DNA of 64,000 nt from Adiantum capillus-veneris (Eukaryota; Streptophyta; Polypodiopsida; Polypodiales; Pteridaceae), in NCBI GenBank assembly GCA_014529385.2, contig CM043945.1, positions 99,233,463-99,297,462 on the forward strand, given 5' to 3'. Below are positions 1-9,937 of the stretch, one piece after another. Position 1 is the stretch's first letter; the number at the start of each line of letters is the position of its first letter. The notes under the pieces are model-generated. The model searched no databases. It was not told the origin of the DNA and saw nothing but the letters and a program-made list of their open reading frames with translations. The translations under genes and the position numbers were made by a program.

Positions 1-9
1 TCGTCGTTG

Positions 10-403
10 CTACCAAAGAAATGCTGTGTCCTTGAGCAAAGAACTAGCAAGTGCAACTTTTTTACTCTCGACCAAGTCTGTGTTCGACAAGTAGACCTCC
101 ATTTTGAATAGCCATTGGTCCAGCACGCGCGCGGCGACTAGTGTATGGTTTCGGCAGTTTAACATCAAGCTTCTTCTTCTGTGCAGCATTAAAAATTTTA
201 TAAAGTAATTGAGGTTCACGATTGTCTACCTCTTCAGTTGGGTCTGGTTCGTTTGGTTTGTCCACTGAAGCTTCGGAAGAAGGTGTTGAAGATGCTGCAT
301 TAGTAGTCCGAGAAACAGCAGGACGACTTTGAGAAGTGTTTTGCGTGTGCATCTCATCCAAGCGAGTGTGAAGTGATGCGAGACTTATGGAAAGTGTGGC
401 CAT
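10..403 (-). pseudogene. Gag N-terminal region, Ty3/gypsy element K
   Basis: The frame opens at the ATG at 403 with a Ser/Thr/Pro/Glu-rich N-terminal region and continues to about 130. A frameshift near 125-140 then moves the reading into the frame encoding DQWLFKMEVYLSNTDL and KKVALASSLLKDTAFLW. The latter resembles the plant retrotransposon Gag capsid segment (an aromatic W-x-F/M-x2-E start, then hydrophobic helices and a terminal W). The identification rests on this segment plus its place just downstream of an LTR and primer site. It is incomplete at the left edge and frame-disrupted, so not functional as read. Confidence 0.6.
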
Positions 404-1040
404 CTGCTCCTTGATAAGAGTAAGAGCATCGTCAGATTGACCACTTCCGTCTTGAGAATCAACATAAAATAATAAACCACGCTGCGGGTCTTCTTATGTA
501 ATATAAAAACACCACGAAGGGACAGCCCAGCGTGACGTTTCAGCCCAGCAAAACCCAAGCAGCCCAGCGTTTCAGCAAACGCAGCCCAGCATTGTCAAAA
601 AAAAACTTAGAAGCGTTTTCAACATCCAACGTTTTCAGAAAGTCTAGCCCCAAATTTCAGCAATTCAGTGTTTCAACCCTTCTCTCAAACCCAGCGATGC
701 AGGGAGAGGGTGTGAGCAAGGGGGAGACGGAGTAGGAGCACTTGGGGCTTCTCGCGGGAAGGGGTGCGAAAGTGGGTTCGATAAGGCACATCCGCTCGAA
801 CCTCCTCATGAAGGGTCACAATCACCGGTACGCCTGCACATACATCTGCATCTCTGTCCTTTATGTAGATAATTGGAAATGAATAAATTTAAGTTACCTC
901 ATACGCGTAGTAGAAGTACACCATCTTTCCTCTGCGGCCATACAACACACGAGGTGAGTGTTGTGGGTAGGGTCGGCAACGGCGAGGCTAAGTAGACGCC
1001 AAGTCCAAAGGCCGGGGAAAAAAATTTGCTATGATACCAC

Positions 1041-1473
1041 TGTAAGGATTCTAGGTACTAATCCTTAATTAAGTACTTAAACTCATGATTAAGACTTAAG
1101 AAACTTGAACTGAACTCAGAAACAAGACTTAGAATACTCTGTGTTGATTGATCGAATGTGTGATACAAGGGCTCCTTATATAGGAGACGAAGAGACAAAA
1201 ATAAAAAGACACATCTCTTGGTGAAGAGACACGACTTTAGATGTAAAGACACATCCTTTCGGCGAAGAGCTGCAACCATTGGGCGAAGAGTCGCACCCGT
1301 AGAGCGAAGGGGTGTGTCCAGTCGTCGAAGGAGTGTGGCTTTTGGCGAAGAGGCACGTCTCTTGGGCGAAGAGGTGTGACCATCCAAGCGTATGGGTCCT
1401 CCTTGGCATGGCACTTCGCGTATCTGCAACTAGGAGTAGATGTATTGTTGTTAACATAGTCACAATCGTGACA
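1041..1473 (-). repeat. 5' LTR of element K
   Basis: The LTR is 433 bp with TG...CA ends (minus-strand start TGTCACGATT, end AATCCTTACA). It abuts the primer-binding site on its left. A TATA-like CCTATATAAGGAG lies near 1173-1186 on the minus strand and would drive transcription leftward. The interior has repeated TTTGGGCGAAGAG-like words between about 1255 and 1380. The partner LTR is outside the window. Confidence 0.65.
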
Positions 1474-1659
1474 GCTTGAGCCGGAAGCAGAGCGATTTGA
1501 GGAGATCCATGCGCTTTGCCGCACATCCCAATCAAGTCATAGTAAGGTTGAATGGTCTTCAAATGTGTTTTTTGTGGGTATTAGAGTCAAAGGACTCTAG
1601 TACTACTTATATTCAAACACATAATGCTAAAAATTGCATTATTTGGGTGTTTTTTAAGC

Positions 1660-1757
1660 CTCCGGTTCCATGTCGTTCCCGTTCCGGACCTGTTCCCGTT
1701 CCCCCGTTCCGCAAGGAGGCCCGTCGCCGTTCCCGTTCCGTGTTCCGGGAAACTATG
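1660..1757. mobile_element. GTTCCC-rich remnant, possibly one end of an hAT-like MITE
   Basis: This is about 100 bp of degenerate GTTCCCGTTCCG repeats ending in AACTATG at 1757, the same end sequence as MITE O (31126-31299). The sequence right of 1757 resumes the H-family LTR (compare 55630-55640 on the minus strand), so an insertion occurred here. No left terminal inverted repeat or matching 8-bp target duplication was found, so the element is partial or decayed. Confidence 0.4.
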
Positions 1758-2246
1758 TATGGGATGTTCGGTCTTACAGGTGCACGCCTACGTCCTTAGA
1801 CGTTGGCCCCAGCACGGGGGTGCTACCGGATGGTGGCTATGGTCGACGCGTGTTTATAGGCAGTTCGTGTAGCCTGGAGATCTCTTCGAGTGTTTGGTTC
1901 ATGGTAGTAGAGCCGGCTTGGCTGCAAGGACCACGTGCACACCTATGGATGATTTGAGTCGGATAACCTCAATTTCATGTAATTTCTGATGAAGTGTTGT
2001 TTAATTATCTGTTCTTCTTCTCATGAGTAGTGTGTAGGTGGAAATTAATGTTCTTTTTACTGATTTTCGATAAAAATCAGCAATTTAACAGGTGGGATTG
2101 CTGAATTTCAGAAAATTGATCAACTTTTTCGTGTTTTTATGCAATGAAACACACAGTTTGAAGATTTTTAATGTGATTTTTGATGAAAATCACACGGTTC
2201 CTCTATAATTTGCTGGTTTTCCCTCTGGGTCGTCTCCAATGTGGAG

Positions 2247-2250
<4 letters not shown>
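1758..2250 (+). mobile_element. LTR retrotransposon H1, 5' end: LTR end, PBS and leader
   Basis: 1758-1901 is the 3' part of an LTR ending GTTTGGTTCA. It is followed at 1902 by TGGTAGTAGAGCC, a degenerate tRNA-iMet primer site. The leader then carries GATTTTCGATAAAAATCAGC words. The same arrangement occurs on the opposite strand at 55200-55790 (H2), so this is a repeated family. Both copies stop at or near a GA/CT microsatellite, and neither has recognisable gag or pol, so superfamily assignment is not possible. Confidence 0.55.

Positions 2251-2310
<60 letters not shown>
2251..2310. repeat. (GA)n microsatellite
   Basis: An uninterrupted GA tract of about 60 bp. It marks the point where the H1 leader stops being recognisable. 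Confidence 0.97.
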
Positions 2311-2314
<4 letters not shown>

Positions 2315-3460
2315 CCTCAACAAAGAGAGCTACAACGTGGAAAGAGGAAAGGAGCAGAGTCCAATGTGGAAACCCATTGTGTGTGGGACACAAACAATGT
2401 CACGTGCACATCTAACCCTATGTGTACGTGGGCAAGCTACTTCATGACATGGGTTCAATTTAGTCAGTTAGCCTAGCTTAGGAAGTGATCTGGCACCTTT
2501 GTGAGTCTGTTCGCAGACCGTGCATGTCTAGACACTTAGAGTAGATGCATATCCTCTGGTTGCACACATCATGATCATCAGATTTCCATCAGAACCCATC
2601 AGGAGCATTTTTACAGTGCATACACCTATTTTCCCCATTTTAGCCAATTTTCACTTATTATCTTGAAGTGACTTTTGTTGGGAACTAGGTAGGGCAAACT
2701 CACCAAGCATGTATATAAGAAAACCTAGCGCTAGCACAATCTGGCAGCAGAGATAGCAGGCAGCAGGAACCCCCCAACAGACCTAGCGTTTTTGCACCAG
2801 CTGCAAAGCCTAGCGTTTTTGCACCAAGACCGAGATCAGCCCAACGTTTTTGCATTGTAGCAGCTTGGCGACAACAAGACCATACAACAGCCCTAGCATT
2901 AGTAGATTCCCCGCAGCAGGACAGTTTCCAGCCCTAGCGATTTTGGTTTGCAGATCAGCCTCGGCGTTCTGCAGATTTATCGCGACAGAACCTTAGTAAG
3001 CACCAGCGTTTTCAGTTTTCAGCAGTCAGACATCGCAGTAGAAGTCCCAAACCACGCAGATCTCACCTTCCCGCAGCAGATCCTCGCCGCACGGTCAGAT
3101 CTCGCATAGTTTGCAGATTCAGCCATTATCGTTTTCAAATTTCAGCCCGTCTCGTCGTCATCCTCATCGTCTGCAAGTCCAAAGCATTGTGAGATTTGTG
3201 CAATCAATAGTAGACCGCTCTCGCCATTGAGAGTGGGGCCGTTGGAGGAGGGTTTGACAACATTCTGGTGTCGTATTCTTCTCTCTCTATCTCTCAGTCT
3301 CATGCACCTTCATTCACAGTGTTCACCATTTTGTTTGTGTCCATTGCACTCTCTCACTAAAGGAACGGAAGGCTCTCCCTTCCGTATGTAAAAGGAACCC
3401 TTGAGCACAGTTCGGAGCACTCATCTTGAGCAAAGTTCAACATTCACTTCCGCTGCACCT

Positions 3461-3645
3461 TGTTGGGTTCAAGCCCATGTTTGTTAGCCCATGAGAACAT
3501 GGCTCAAAGCATACAGCTATAGGCCATCAAATAAGTTCAGTTTGCATGAAGAGAAAGGAGTGGTTGCTATCATCTTTCAAAAGCTATGTAAAGACCCTTT
3601 CATTAATAGAAAAGAAGAATAGCGTTATTTTTGTGTCGAATCTCT

Positions 3646-3690
<45 letters not shown>

Positions 3691-3760
3691 CCTTCTACTG
3701 TGCTCAGCACCACGCCATGGCTATCCTCCGGCTCCACCCGCCCTAGCTCAAGTTAGAACA
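3461..3760 (+). repeat. 5' LTR of element I
   Basis: A 300-bp LTR with TG...CA ends containing a (CT)n tract at 3647-3688. Followed after 2 nt by the primer-binding site. The first 30 bp contain a short direct repeat of AGCCCATG that is reduced in the 3' LTR. Confidence 0.85.
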
Positions 3761-4339
3761 ACTGGTATCAGAGCCTCGAGGGCTGTGCTCGAGAAGCCTC
3801 GCGGGACCTGCCGCTCACAGAGGGAGACAGCCAGCTCGTCGACCTGCATCAAATCGCACAAAGGCTGCATGAAAGCAATGCCTTGTCTTGCTGAAGCGAT
3901 CCCGACTCTTGAGCGACCCCAAATTCGGCCTCTACAGGCACCTTTGTTCATCAAATCGCCATCGCGCGCTGTTTCGGCTGCTGCAGAAGCTCGTTTGTAT
4001 TTTGTTTTATTGTGATTTTCACACTGCCTTTTTTGGCCACTTACTTGGCTTTGATCAAGACCCTAGTCACACACTTGGTGTTCGATAGTAGCCATATTGG
4101 AAATTGAATCTTGAAGGAGTCATTTCCAGAATGGCAACAAGCTTTTGTTTTTGGGTTTCAAAACCACCATTTGCTCGGTATCAAAACTCAAAACGCAGCC
4201 TGTTTGGTGGTGATAGCAGCAGCTCAAGGACGACGACAATAGTCAATGCACATGCGAAAATGAGTACGAACAACATTGGTAATTGATAAACATATGTTGG
4301 TCTCCTCAAAATCTCATACGAAGGATGATGGCGACAATG

Positions 4340-4480
4340 AAGGGAAAAGCTTCCGCCCTGGATCATACAAGTTGGTGACATTGATAGCATTTAAAATTCT
4401 CGTGGGGAGTACACACATCTTTGTGAAATCTGTAGCAAGGTTTTCAAAAGAGCCATCGAAGAAACTTATCAAAAAAAAAA
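4340..4480 (+). pseudogene. Possible captured C2H2 zinc-finger fragment (STOP1-like) inside element I
   Basis: One plus-strand frame reads GDIDSI, a stop, then GEYTHLCEICSKVFKRA (about 4378-4467). From family knowledge, plant STOP1-type transcription factors have an acidic D-x-x-E-L-D segment leading into YTH-x-C-x-I-CGKGFKRDANLRMH as their first finger, and this fragment matches that layout. The distal His ligands are absent: after KRA the sequence runs into a poly(A) stretch of 18 nt at 4471-4488. The fragment has a stop and no complete finger. It could be coincidence, but the Cys-x2-Cys context and the FKR tail are specific. Confidence 0.4.
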
Positions 4481-4994
4481 AAAAAAAAGCTAGTGAAGAT
4501 TCTTTCAACTATTTGCTTCGAGCACTCAGTACATCACCAAAAAGTACAAAAATTTCTCAGACACATAGATCTGTTATGTTTTGTCCTTTGTCAACAGAAT
4601 TATGTTTTTCCAATCAAAGCCTCTTTTACATTATCTGTTGTCAGCCATGTCATGATACACATTTTGTACGGGTTATAGACACTACCACCGCATATGAGTG
4701 GTAAGACCTCCCCATTTTTCTCAGTTCTCAGCCTTTTTTTTTCTATCACTTCTCATGAGGTTATTGGGTACACCTTAAACCCAAGGTTTGGCAGTGAACC
4801 AAAACTGCACTTTTGGTAGCTAATGTTTTGACCTACACCCTATCTGTTCAAGGGGGGGTTACTGACCTAGCACCAGGTTATGGATAAACCAAAAATCCTT
4901 GGTTGTGAGAAAACCTAAAACTCACTGTTGACGAGTATACCAAAAACTCGAGGTATCATGAGTTGCTTGTCCAGTTCGGGCTTGAGGGGGGGAT

Positions 4995-5165
4995 TGTTGG
5001 GTTCAAGCCCATGAGAACATGGCTCAAAGCATACAGCTATAGGCCATCAAATAAGTTCAGTTTGCATGAAGAGAAAGGAGTGGTTGCTATCATCTTTCAA
5101 AAGCTATGTAAAGACCCTTTCATTAATAGAAAAGAAGAATAGCGTTATTTTTGTGTCGAATCTCT

Positions 5166-5200
<35 letters not shown>

Positions 5201-5268
5201 CCTTCTACTGTGCTCAGCACCACGCCATGGCCCTTAGGCTGCATCCCCCATAGCCTCAGGTTCCAACA
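4995..5268 (+). repeat. 3' LTR of element I
   Basis: A 274-bp LTR matching 3461-3760. The length difference comes mainly from the shorter start and the shorter CT tract (about 5167-5198). It is preceded by a polypurine tract at 4982-4994. Confidence 0.85.
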
Positions 5269-5282
5269 CACCTTACAAACAA

Positions 5283-5424
5283 ACACGCGCTTCGATAACC
5301 TTATCTCTCTCCACGCCTCGCTTGCAAACGAATAGCCTTTGCAGCTTGTGCTCGATTGTTTTTCCCTTAACGTTATGTTTATCAAAGCGCCCCTTTCTTT
5401 AAAAACATGGCCAAGACATTTTGA
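5283..5424. other. Unassigned spacer between solo LTR J and element L
   Basis: About 140 bp containing CTCGATTG and TTAACGTTATG. I see no coding or repeat signal. It is continuous with the sequence left of solo LTR J once J and its TSD are removed. Confidence 0.4.
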
Positions 5425-5884
5425 ACCTTTTTTAAGTAAAGTATGAAACTTGGAGTTTATTAATTGACTTATAGATAGAGACTTGCAAAAATGTAAAAAT
5501 ACAGGCTACAACTTCTAGCAAGGGTGAGAGAGAGACGAGCTATCTCAGGCTCTGAGCTCTCACCAAGAACACACCCACACACACACATACCCAACTCCGC
5601 CACTCCCTTCTCGGGATCCTTGAGGGCCGCCATCTCGGTGCATGTGTAACTTTTTTTTATCTTTATGACACTTGGTCCTCTTGGTCTTTATGCATGCCCT
5701 TAGAGGCGGTTCCCACAGTACCGGCTCCTAGCTGAGTATTGTGCGCATGCCCTAACTACAGGATACTTCACCCTTAAGAACAATTTTCGTCCTCGAAAAT
5801 TCAATTGGAAGGAACAATCCTAAAGTTTGGTAACCTTTTGTGAAGAGCGCTTACTGAACTCTCTTGAGCACAATCTCTCCACTT
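5425..5884 (-). mobile_element. Ty3/gypsy element L: 3' LTR and pol tail
   Basis: Read on the minus strand, 5884-5761 encodes the very end of a Ty3 polyprotein, including FSRTKIVLKG. In nucleotides, the TTCGAGGACGAAAATT hallmark precedes the 3' LTR in many plant gypsy elements. The LTR starts TGTAGTTAGGGC at 5760 and runs left, with an ATTAATAAAC poly(A)-type signal near 5455-5465; its far end near 5425 is uncertain. The upstream part of the same polyprotein resumes at 30181 on the far side of hAT element D, which split it. Confidence 0.65.
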
Positions 5885-6339
5885 AACCAAACCAAAGTTA
5901 CACGGAACGGGAACGGGGGCCTGGGGAGCCCCCGGAAAAGCGGAACGGACATGGGGTCCGGAAAGGTAAGCTTAAAATATGCTTAAATTAGGCTGGATTT
6001 AATCTATATGTTAGTAGAGAGCCATACACACCCATTAGTCCAAGTAGAATCCTATTTAGGCATTCTTTGCAATGATGCTTCAGTCTTGAGGCTTACACGC
6101 GATTGCGCCATACACCCACGCAATAAGTGGTTGCAAACGCACTACACACAACACATGAATTGGGATCATCCTTCACAAAGCATCTTGATTCTTCATAAAA
6201 AGAACATTAACTTAAAGTTGAATAGAGTCTAGACTCCATACAAAAGCTTGGAGCAAAAAGATGATAGATTTGAAGATGGCTTACAAGGCCAGCCAAGGCG
6301 CTACAAGTAGCTACAAAAAGATATGTAGAGGCTAGAGTG

Positions 6340-7272
6340 CTAAATAACAATTGTAAGAGTCACTAGATGACATGTCAAGACGCAATCACTCATGTGGTGG
6401 TGCAATACAAAAAGGGGACAAAGCCGGCGGCCGCAAAGGAAACAAATGTCAAAAACCAATGAGCAATGAGTCATGACTTTTGCGTGATGTTCACCTCTGG
6501 GTAGGGGCAGAAGAGCATCCCACCTCCCAATTTGTAGTGGGTCTTGGATGTCATAAATATCATCCCAATCCTCCTGCATAGGCTCATTCTCATGCGTAGA
6601 TCCTCCTGCCTCTCCAAGCACCTCTAGAGGCCTTTGCTTCCATCTCCCACTATAGAAAAGGGCCTGTCACTTTGAATGTTGACTTGCAAAGCATTCTTGA
6701 TTTTGCACTGACAAAAACAAGGTCATTTGCTTTCTACAAGTCGGTTCCTCTTTCTAGATGCAATGTGGCTATACACACTCCACAATTGCTCCAAGCAAGA
6801 GGAGCTAACCGTTTGGCTGAGAATGCGGATGGCAAGTCGCTGAAGATCTGGACCATCTGAACCCACCACAAGGACGGAGGAAATCTTGTTGCGATCAATT
6901 TGGGTATCAACTGTCCCAAATGATCCTCGCATATCCTTGTAAAATGCAAGCTGATCCTTGATTTTGCGCTGCATGTCACGATTGGGGTGAAGCTTCTTCA
7001 AAATGGTGTTCCAATGTGTATTCACCTCCGAATTATGCTCTTGCCCTGCACCCAGGAACTCTGGATCCAACTCAAAAGCTGTACTATGAAGAGGTGAACT
7101 ATAGGCGTTCCACCTGCAACTGCAAAGGTCTTTCATTTCTTTCTATCTGGGTCCTTCTTAAGATCTTCAAGAGCCTCCACCATGCAAGCCATTGCTTCAT
7201 AGACCTTGCCAATGCAAGGTTGCATACCATCCATCACTCTAAGCAAGTGGACATTGGTTTCACCATCTTGTC
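6340..7272 (-). pseudogene. hAT D transposase, C-terminal dimerisation domain
   Basis: This is the C-terminal third of the transposase, read leftward after the insertion point of element A. The recognisable part is at 7136-6723: NTILKKLHPNRDMQRKIKDQ, then RLAIRILSQTVSSSCLEQLW and SVYSHIASRKRNRL. The S-S-C-x2-L/N-W-S-x3-H-x3-R-N-R-L pattern is the hATC dimerisation motif. A frameshift leads into 6621-6340, with an acidic stretch EDWDDIYDIQDP typical of plant hAT C-termini. The segment just left of A (7270-7140) is frame-disrupted. It acted in the nucleus in DNA cut-and-paste; this copy is dead. Confidence 0.75.
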
Positions 7273-7277
7273 AAGAG

Positions 7278-8792
7278 TGTCACAAAAATACGGAAGCGTA
7301 AACTGACTTTTAATTGTACTTCAAATACTCAAGAGAATTGGAGAGAGAGAGAAAAAGCTTGACACTTCATCGGGGACCAGAAGATGGGCTGCCCCCCCCC
7401 CCCCCGTGAAGAGAATATCTTTATTACTAATGGAGAATCTTTACAAGCACAGGAACGGGGCGAAAGCCCATCCTCTATTCTTTCTTGGCCTTTTTTTGCT
7501 TCTGACTGAGAGAGTTGAAGAACTGCTCTCTGACTACTACTGAGAGGATCTATCCTCTTCTGCGAGATTTTGGGAAGCTCTCGTAGGGGAGAGTCTATCT
7601 TCCACAAAACTCATCGGAAGCTCTCATGAATGAGGGTCTATCTTCCGCTAACCGTGCCACTTTGGATGTAATCATTTCTGCAATCAACCAACCACAGAAA
7701 AATGCAAAAAAAAGCACACACACGCTTGCTGTAATTTTCTGCACATAACAAAAAATTGTTACCTGAGCGCGTTCCAATGCCAAAATGGAGGTCCTTTTTG
7801 CGATGGAAATGCTCCAAACTTGGTGTATGCGTAGAGTAGGTAGTGGGGAATGAGATTCTATTAAGACTTTGCTAAAATTCACCCTAATACAAGTGATTAG
7901 TGGCTGAAAACAGGGAATTTGAAGCAGCTAGACAAGGGAGAAAGAGAGTTTTCTACTACTTTACGCGATGAAACTTCTCCCAAAGCTGCATGCAACCATG
8001 AGAGGCCTTGTTCTAGGTGATGGGTGCTCAGAGGCTCCACATACATCACAAGGTGCTGCTCTCAAGCTTCAATGGAGAGCTTCACTGCATAGAGGATGGT
8101 CAACTTGGGGGGGTTAGTGCACTGCCAACCCGGCAAGAGGGGGAGGGGTTGCTCTCTCATAGCCTCCCAGAAGAGGGGGTGCTAGCATGAAGAGAGGGAG
8201 TGAGGGGGAGAGAGAGAGATTGCATGGGAAAGTGTGCCAAGTGGCACACTTACTTTAAAAATTTTAAACCATTCAACTTTTGACTTTAAAAATCCTATGC
8301 TAGTTAATGAAATGTGCAATTAAGTGTACAACTGCACACATAGATGCAACAAATGAAAACTTTATCTGCTCCCTAGCGCATTGCCGTACCGGCAATGCTC
8401 TGGCATTACCTGTTCGCACTTGTCCGGCCATTTGGTCCGGCACAAATCATTTAAGAATACTTTTAACTAACTTATCCTAAGGCCGTAAAATAATCAGGCC
8501 TGAGGATTATTATTCTAAAGACTCTATCTCATTCCTGTGCTTGCACTAGTGCGCGTAATTTTCTGAGCTTGAAATCTGAGGCTACTATCTACCCCTTTAT
8601 TGAAGACCCGATTTCCCAATCGCTAGGGCTTCAGGGTATTTTCTGCTAGGGTCTCCATGAGGTGCACTGGCCCAAACTTGGGCGCACCTGAGGCCCCAGA
8701 ACTGCTAAATCTATTCTGATGTGCACACAACTAATTAGATAATTCTTTTCTCATAAATAAATTAATTATTTATAAAGTCTGACTTAGTTACA
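7278..8792 (-). repeat. 3' LTR of element A
   Basis: A 1515-bp LTR on the left side. It contains a poly-C run (about 7391-7404) that is shorter and interrupted in the partner LTR. The last codons of the integrase frame run into it (stop at 8784). Confidence 0.9.
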
Positions 8793-9410
8793 TCCCTCTT
8801 GGTTCTCTACAGTTGACCTCAACTGTAGAGCGTCAACATAACTGTGCAAGATGTCTGGGTAGTCCTTAAGATCGGACTTAGTCATCCACTTTGCATCTAA
8901 AGGAGTGTAATTCTTGAACTTGACTAAATACTTTCGATGTAGACTCCCCGACTTGAGTTGTCTCTCCGAGTGGTGTATTATCTGTTCAGGTTGAAGGATT
9001 TCCTCAGTCTCTTCGACTTCTGGAGGATCTTCTTGTACTGGCGTCACTGGAGGAGGTCCAACATACGATCGGAGGAGACTGACATGAAAAGCATTATGGA
9101 TGCGCCAGTTAGAAGGCAAATCCAATCTGAAAGTTACGTCATTGACTTTCTCTGTAATTTTGAAAGGGCAGTAAAATCTATGGGAAAGTTTGACAACTTT
9201 CCCTTTGTTGACCCGCTTTTTCAATGTAGCTTTCTCAAACCGAAGCAAGACATATTGTCCTTTTTCAAGAGTGAGATTCCTTCTGTGCTTGTCTGCTTTT
9301 CTCTTCTGTTGCTCTTGAGTACGAAGAATCGCTTGCGTTACTTGTTGATGGGCAATATCAATATTGCGCACAAATTCATCTGCGGCGAAGATGTTTTCTT
9401 TGGTCACCAT
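8784..9410 (-). CDS. Integrase C-terminal and chromodomain-like region, element A
   Basis: An open frame of 208 codons, the C-terminal part of the polyprotein. It has the GPY/F-like core KVVKLSHRFYCPFKITEKV with VTFRLDLPSNWRIHNAFHVS, an acidic linker (EDPPEVEETEEILQPEQ) and a chromodomain-like tail RKYLVKFKNYTPLDAKW followed by KDYPDILHSYVD. From family knowledge, chromovirus integrases use this tail to favour heterochromatic targets. It overlaps the LTR start by a few codons. The Met at 9410 is only a frame opening; the real start is in gag. Confidence 0.8.
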   Translation of the reverse strand: MVTKENIFAADEFVRNIDIAHQQVTQAILRTQEQQKRKADKHRRNLTLEKGQYVLLRFEKATLKKRVNKGKVVKLSHRFYCPFKITEKVNDVTFRLDLPSNWRIHNAFHVSLLRSYVGPPPVTPVQEDPPEVEETEEILQPEQIIHHSERQLKSGSLHRKYLVKFKNYTPLDAKWMTKSDLKDYPDILHSYVDALQLRSTVENQEGCN

Positions 9411-9907
9411 AATAGGAAGTAAGAGTGGCTTCCCATAAATAATTTCGAAGGGAGCTTTACCAGTTGAGGAATGTATGGTATTATTATACGCAAACTCAAC
9501 GATTGGTAAGTACTGTTCCCATTCGGATTGTCGTTCCGAAACATAGCACTCGAGGAGATCTAAAACAGTGGCATTAGCGATTTCGCTTTGACCATTTGTT
9601 TGAGGATGATAAGCTGATGAATAATAGTCTTTGGCAATCCACGGTGTTTAAAAATCTGAGCTAGAAATATTCTAGCCATGTGATCAGCTTTGACCGTCTT
9701 CTTTACTGGAAGAAAATGTGCTTGCTTACTGAATCTGTCTACTATAGTCCAGATTGCATCATTTCCATTCTTGGATCTAGGAAGATCCGTAATAAAATCC
9801 ATGGCAATACTTTCCCATGGCGTGTTAGGCACAGGGAGCGGCCGAAGCTTGCCATAAACTTTATGTCTGTCATATTTTACTTTTTGGCAGACTAAACACT
9901 CACGCAC
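9411..9907 (-). pseudogene. Integrase core with internal deletion, element A
   Basis: This frame starts with the end of the zinc-binding domain (RECLVCQKVKYDRHK). It then gives the first catalytic Asp region, PWESIAMDFITDLPRSKNG and TIVDRFSKQAHFLPVKK. After FKHRGLPKTI the sequence jumps, with a frameshift, to a segment equivalent to AYHPQTNGQSE. In Ty3 integrases the second catalytic Asp (in VSDRD) lies in the missing interval of a few tens of residues. The remainder (NNTIHSSTGKAPFE type) continues to 9411. The D,D,E triad is therefore incomplete and the element cannot insert on its own. Confidence 0.75.
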
Positions 9908-9937
9908 ATGTTTTTCAATGTCCGCACGGAGTGTTGG

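Larger units (their letters stand above)
1..1473 (-). mobile_element. Ty3/gypsy element K, 5' end (truncated by window edge)
   Basis: This is the 5' portion of a minus-strand LTR retrotransposon. Reading leftward from 1473 it has an LTR (1041-1473), a tRNA-iMet-type primer site next to it (TGGTATCA read on the minus strand, about 1031-1039), a 640-bp leader and the start of gag at 403. The leader (about 530-700) is rich in AGCCCAGCGTTT-like words, a motif also clustered in the LTRs of other Ty3 elements here. Protease and pol lie beyond the left edge, so the TSD cannot be checked; the bases right of the LTR are GCTTG. Confidence 0.75.
3461..5268 (+). mobile_element. Small non-autonomous LTR retrotransposon I, nested in solo LTR J
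   Basis: An 1808-bp element with LTRs 3461-3760 and 4995-5268, both starting TGTTGGGTTCAAGCCCATG. A primer site TGGTATCAGAGCC follows the 5' LTR (3763), and a purine-rich CTTGAGGGGGGGA tract precedes the 3' LTR. The TSD is CACCT (3456-3460, 5269-5273). The 1.23-kb interior encodes no gag, protease, RT or integrase that I can see. It must depend on proteins from another element, like TRIM/LARD-type elements. Part of the interior may be captured host gene sequence (see 4390-4480). Confidence 0.85.
2398..5277 (+). mobile_element. Solo LTR J (Ty3 B-family), interrupted by element I
   Basis: An LTR runs from TGTCACGTGCAC at 2398 to CACCT at 3460 and resumes CACCTTACA at 5269-5277, with element I in between. 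It is flanked by a perfect 5-bp duplication AACAA (2393-2397 and 5278-5282) with no internal retrotransposon genes, the signature of LTR-LTR recombination. It resembles the LTRs of element B (same start, a TATATAAG box near 2711, AGCGCTAGC just after it, clustered TAGCGTTTTT words at 2780-3030, and the CTTCCGCTGCACCTTACA end). Confidence 0.85.

Noticed and set aside
1058-1562. Three overlapping minus-strand frames of 95-128 codons
   Set aside because: They lie in the LTR of element K and reflect its TTTGGGCGAAGAG repeats.
1656-1757. GTTCCC-rich stretch considered as satellite DNA or a CRISPR-like array
   Set aside because: Units are degenerate and short with no spacers; the same pattern occurs in hAT ends and MITE O, which explains it better.
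2190-2476. Open frames of Glu-Arg or Ser-Leu repeats over GA/CT tracts (also at 18899-19096, 32796-33143, 48901-49194, 51260-51663, 54903-55118, 56424-56660)
   Set aside because: They are translations of dinucleotide or homopolymer repeats and carry no coding evidence.
6340-6621. Considered as an independent small gene
   Set aside because: It follows the hATC motif in the same orientation and its acidic sequence fits the transposase C-terminus of D.
8958-9422. 154-codon plus-strand frame
   Set aside because: It is the antisense of the integrase C-terminal frame of element A; the minus-strand frame carries the domain.
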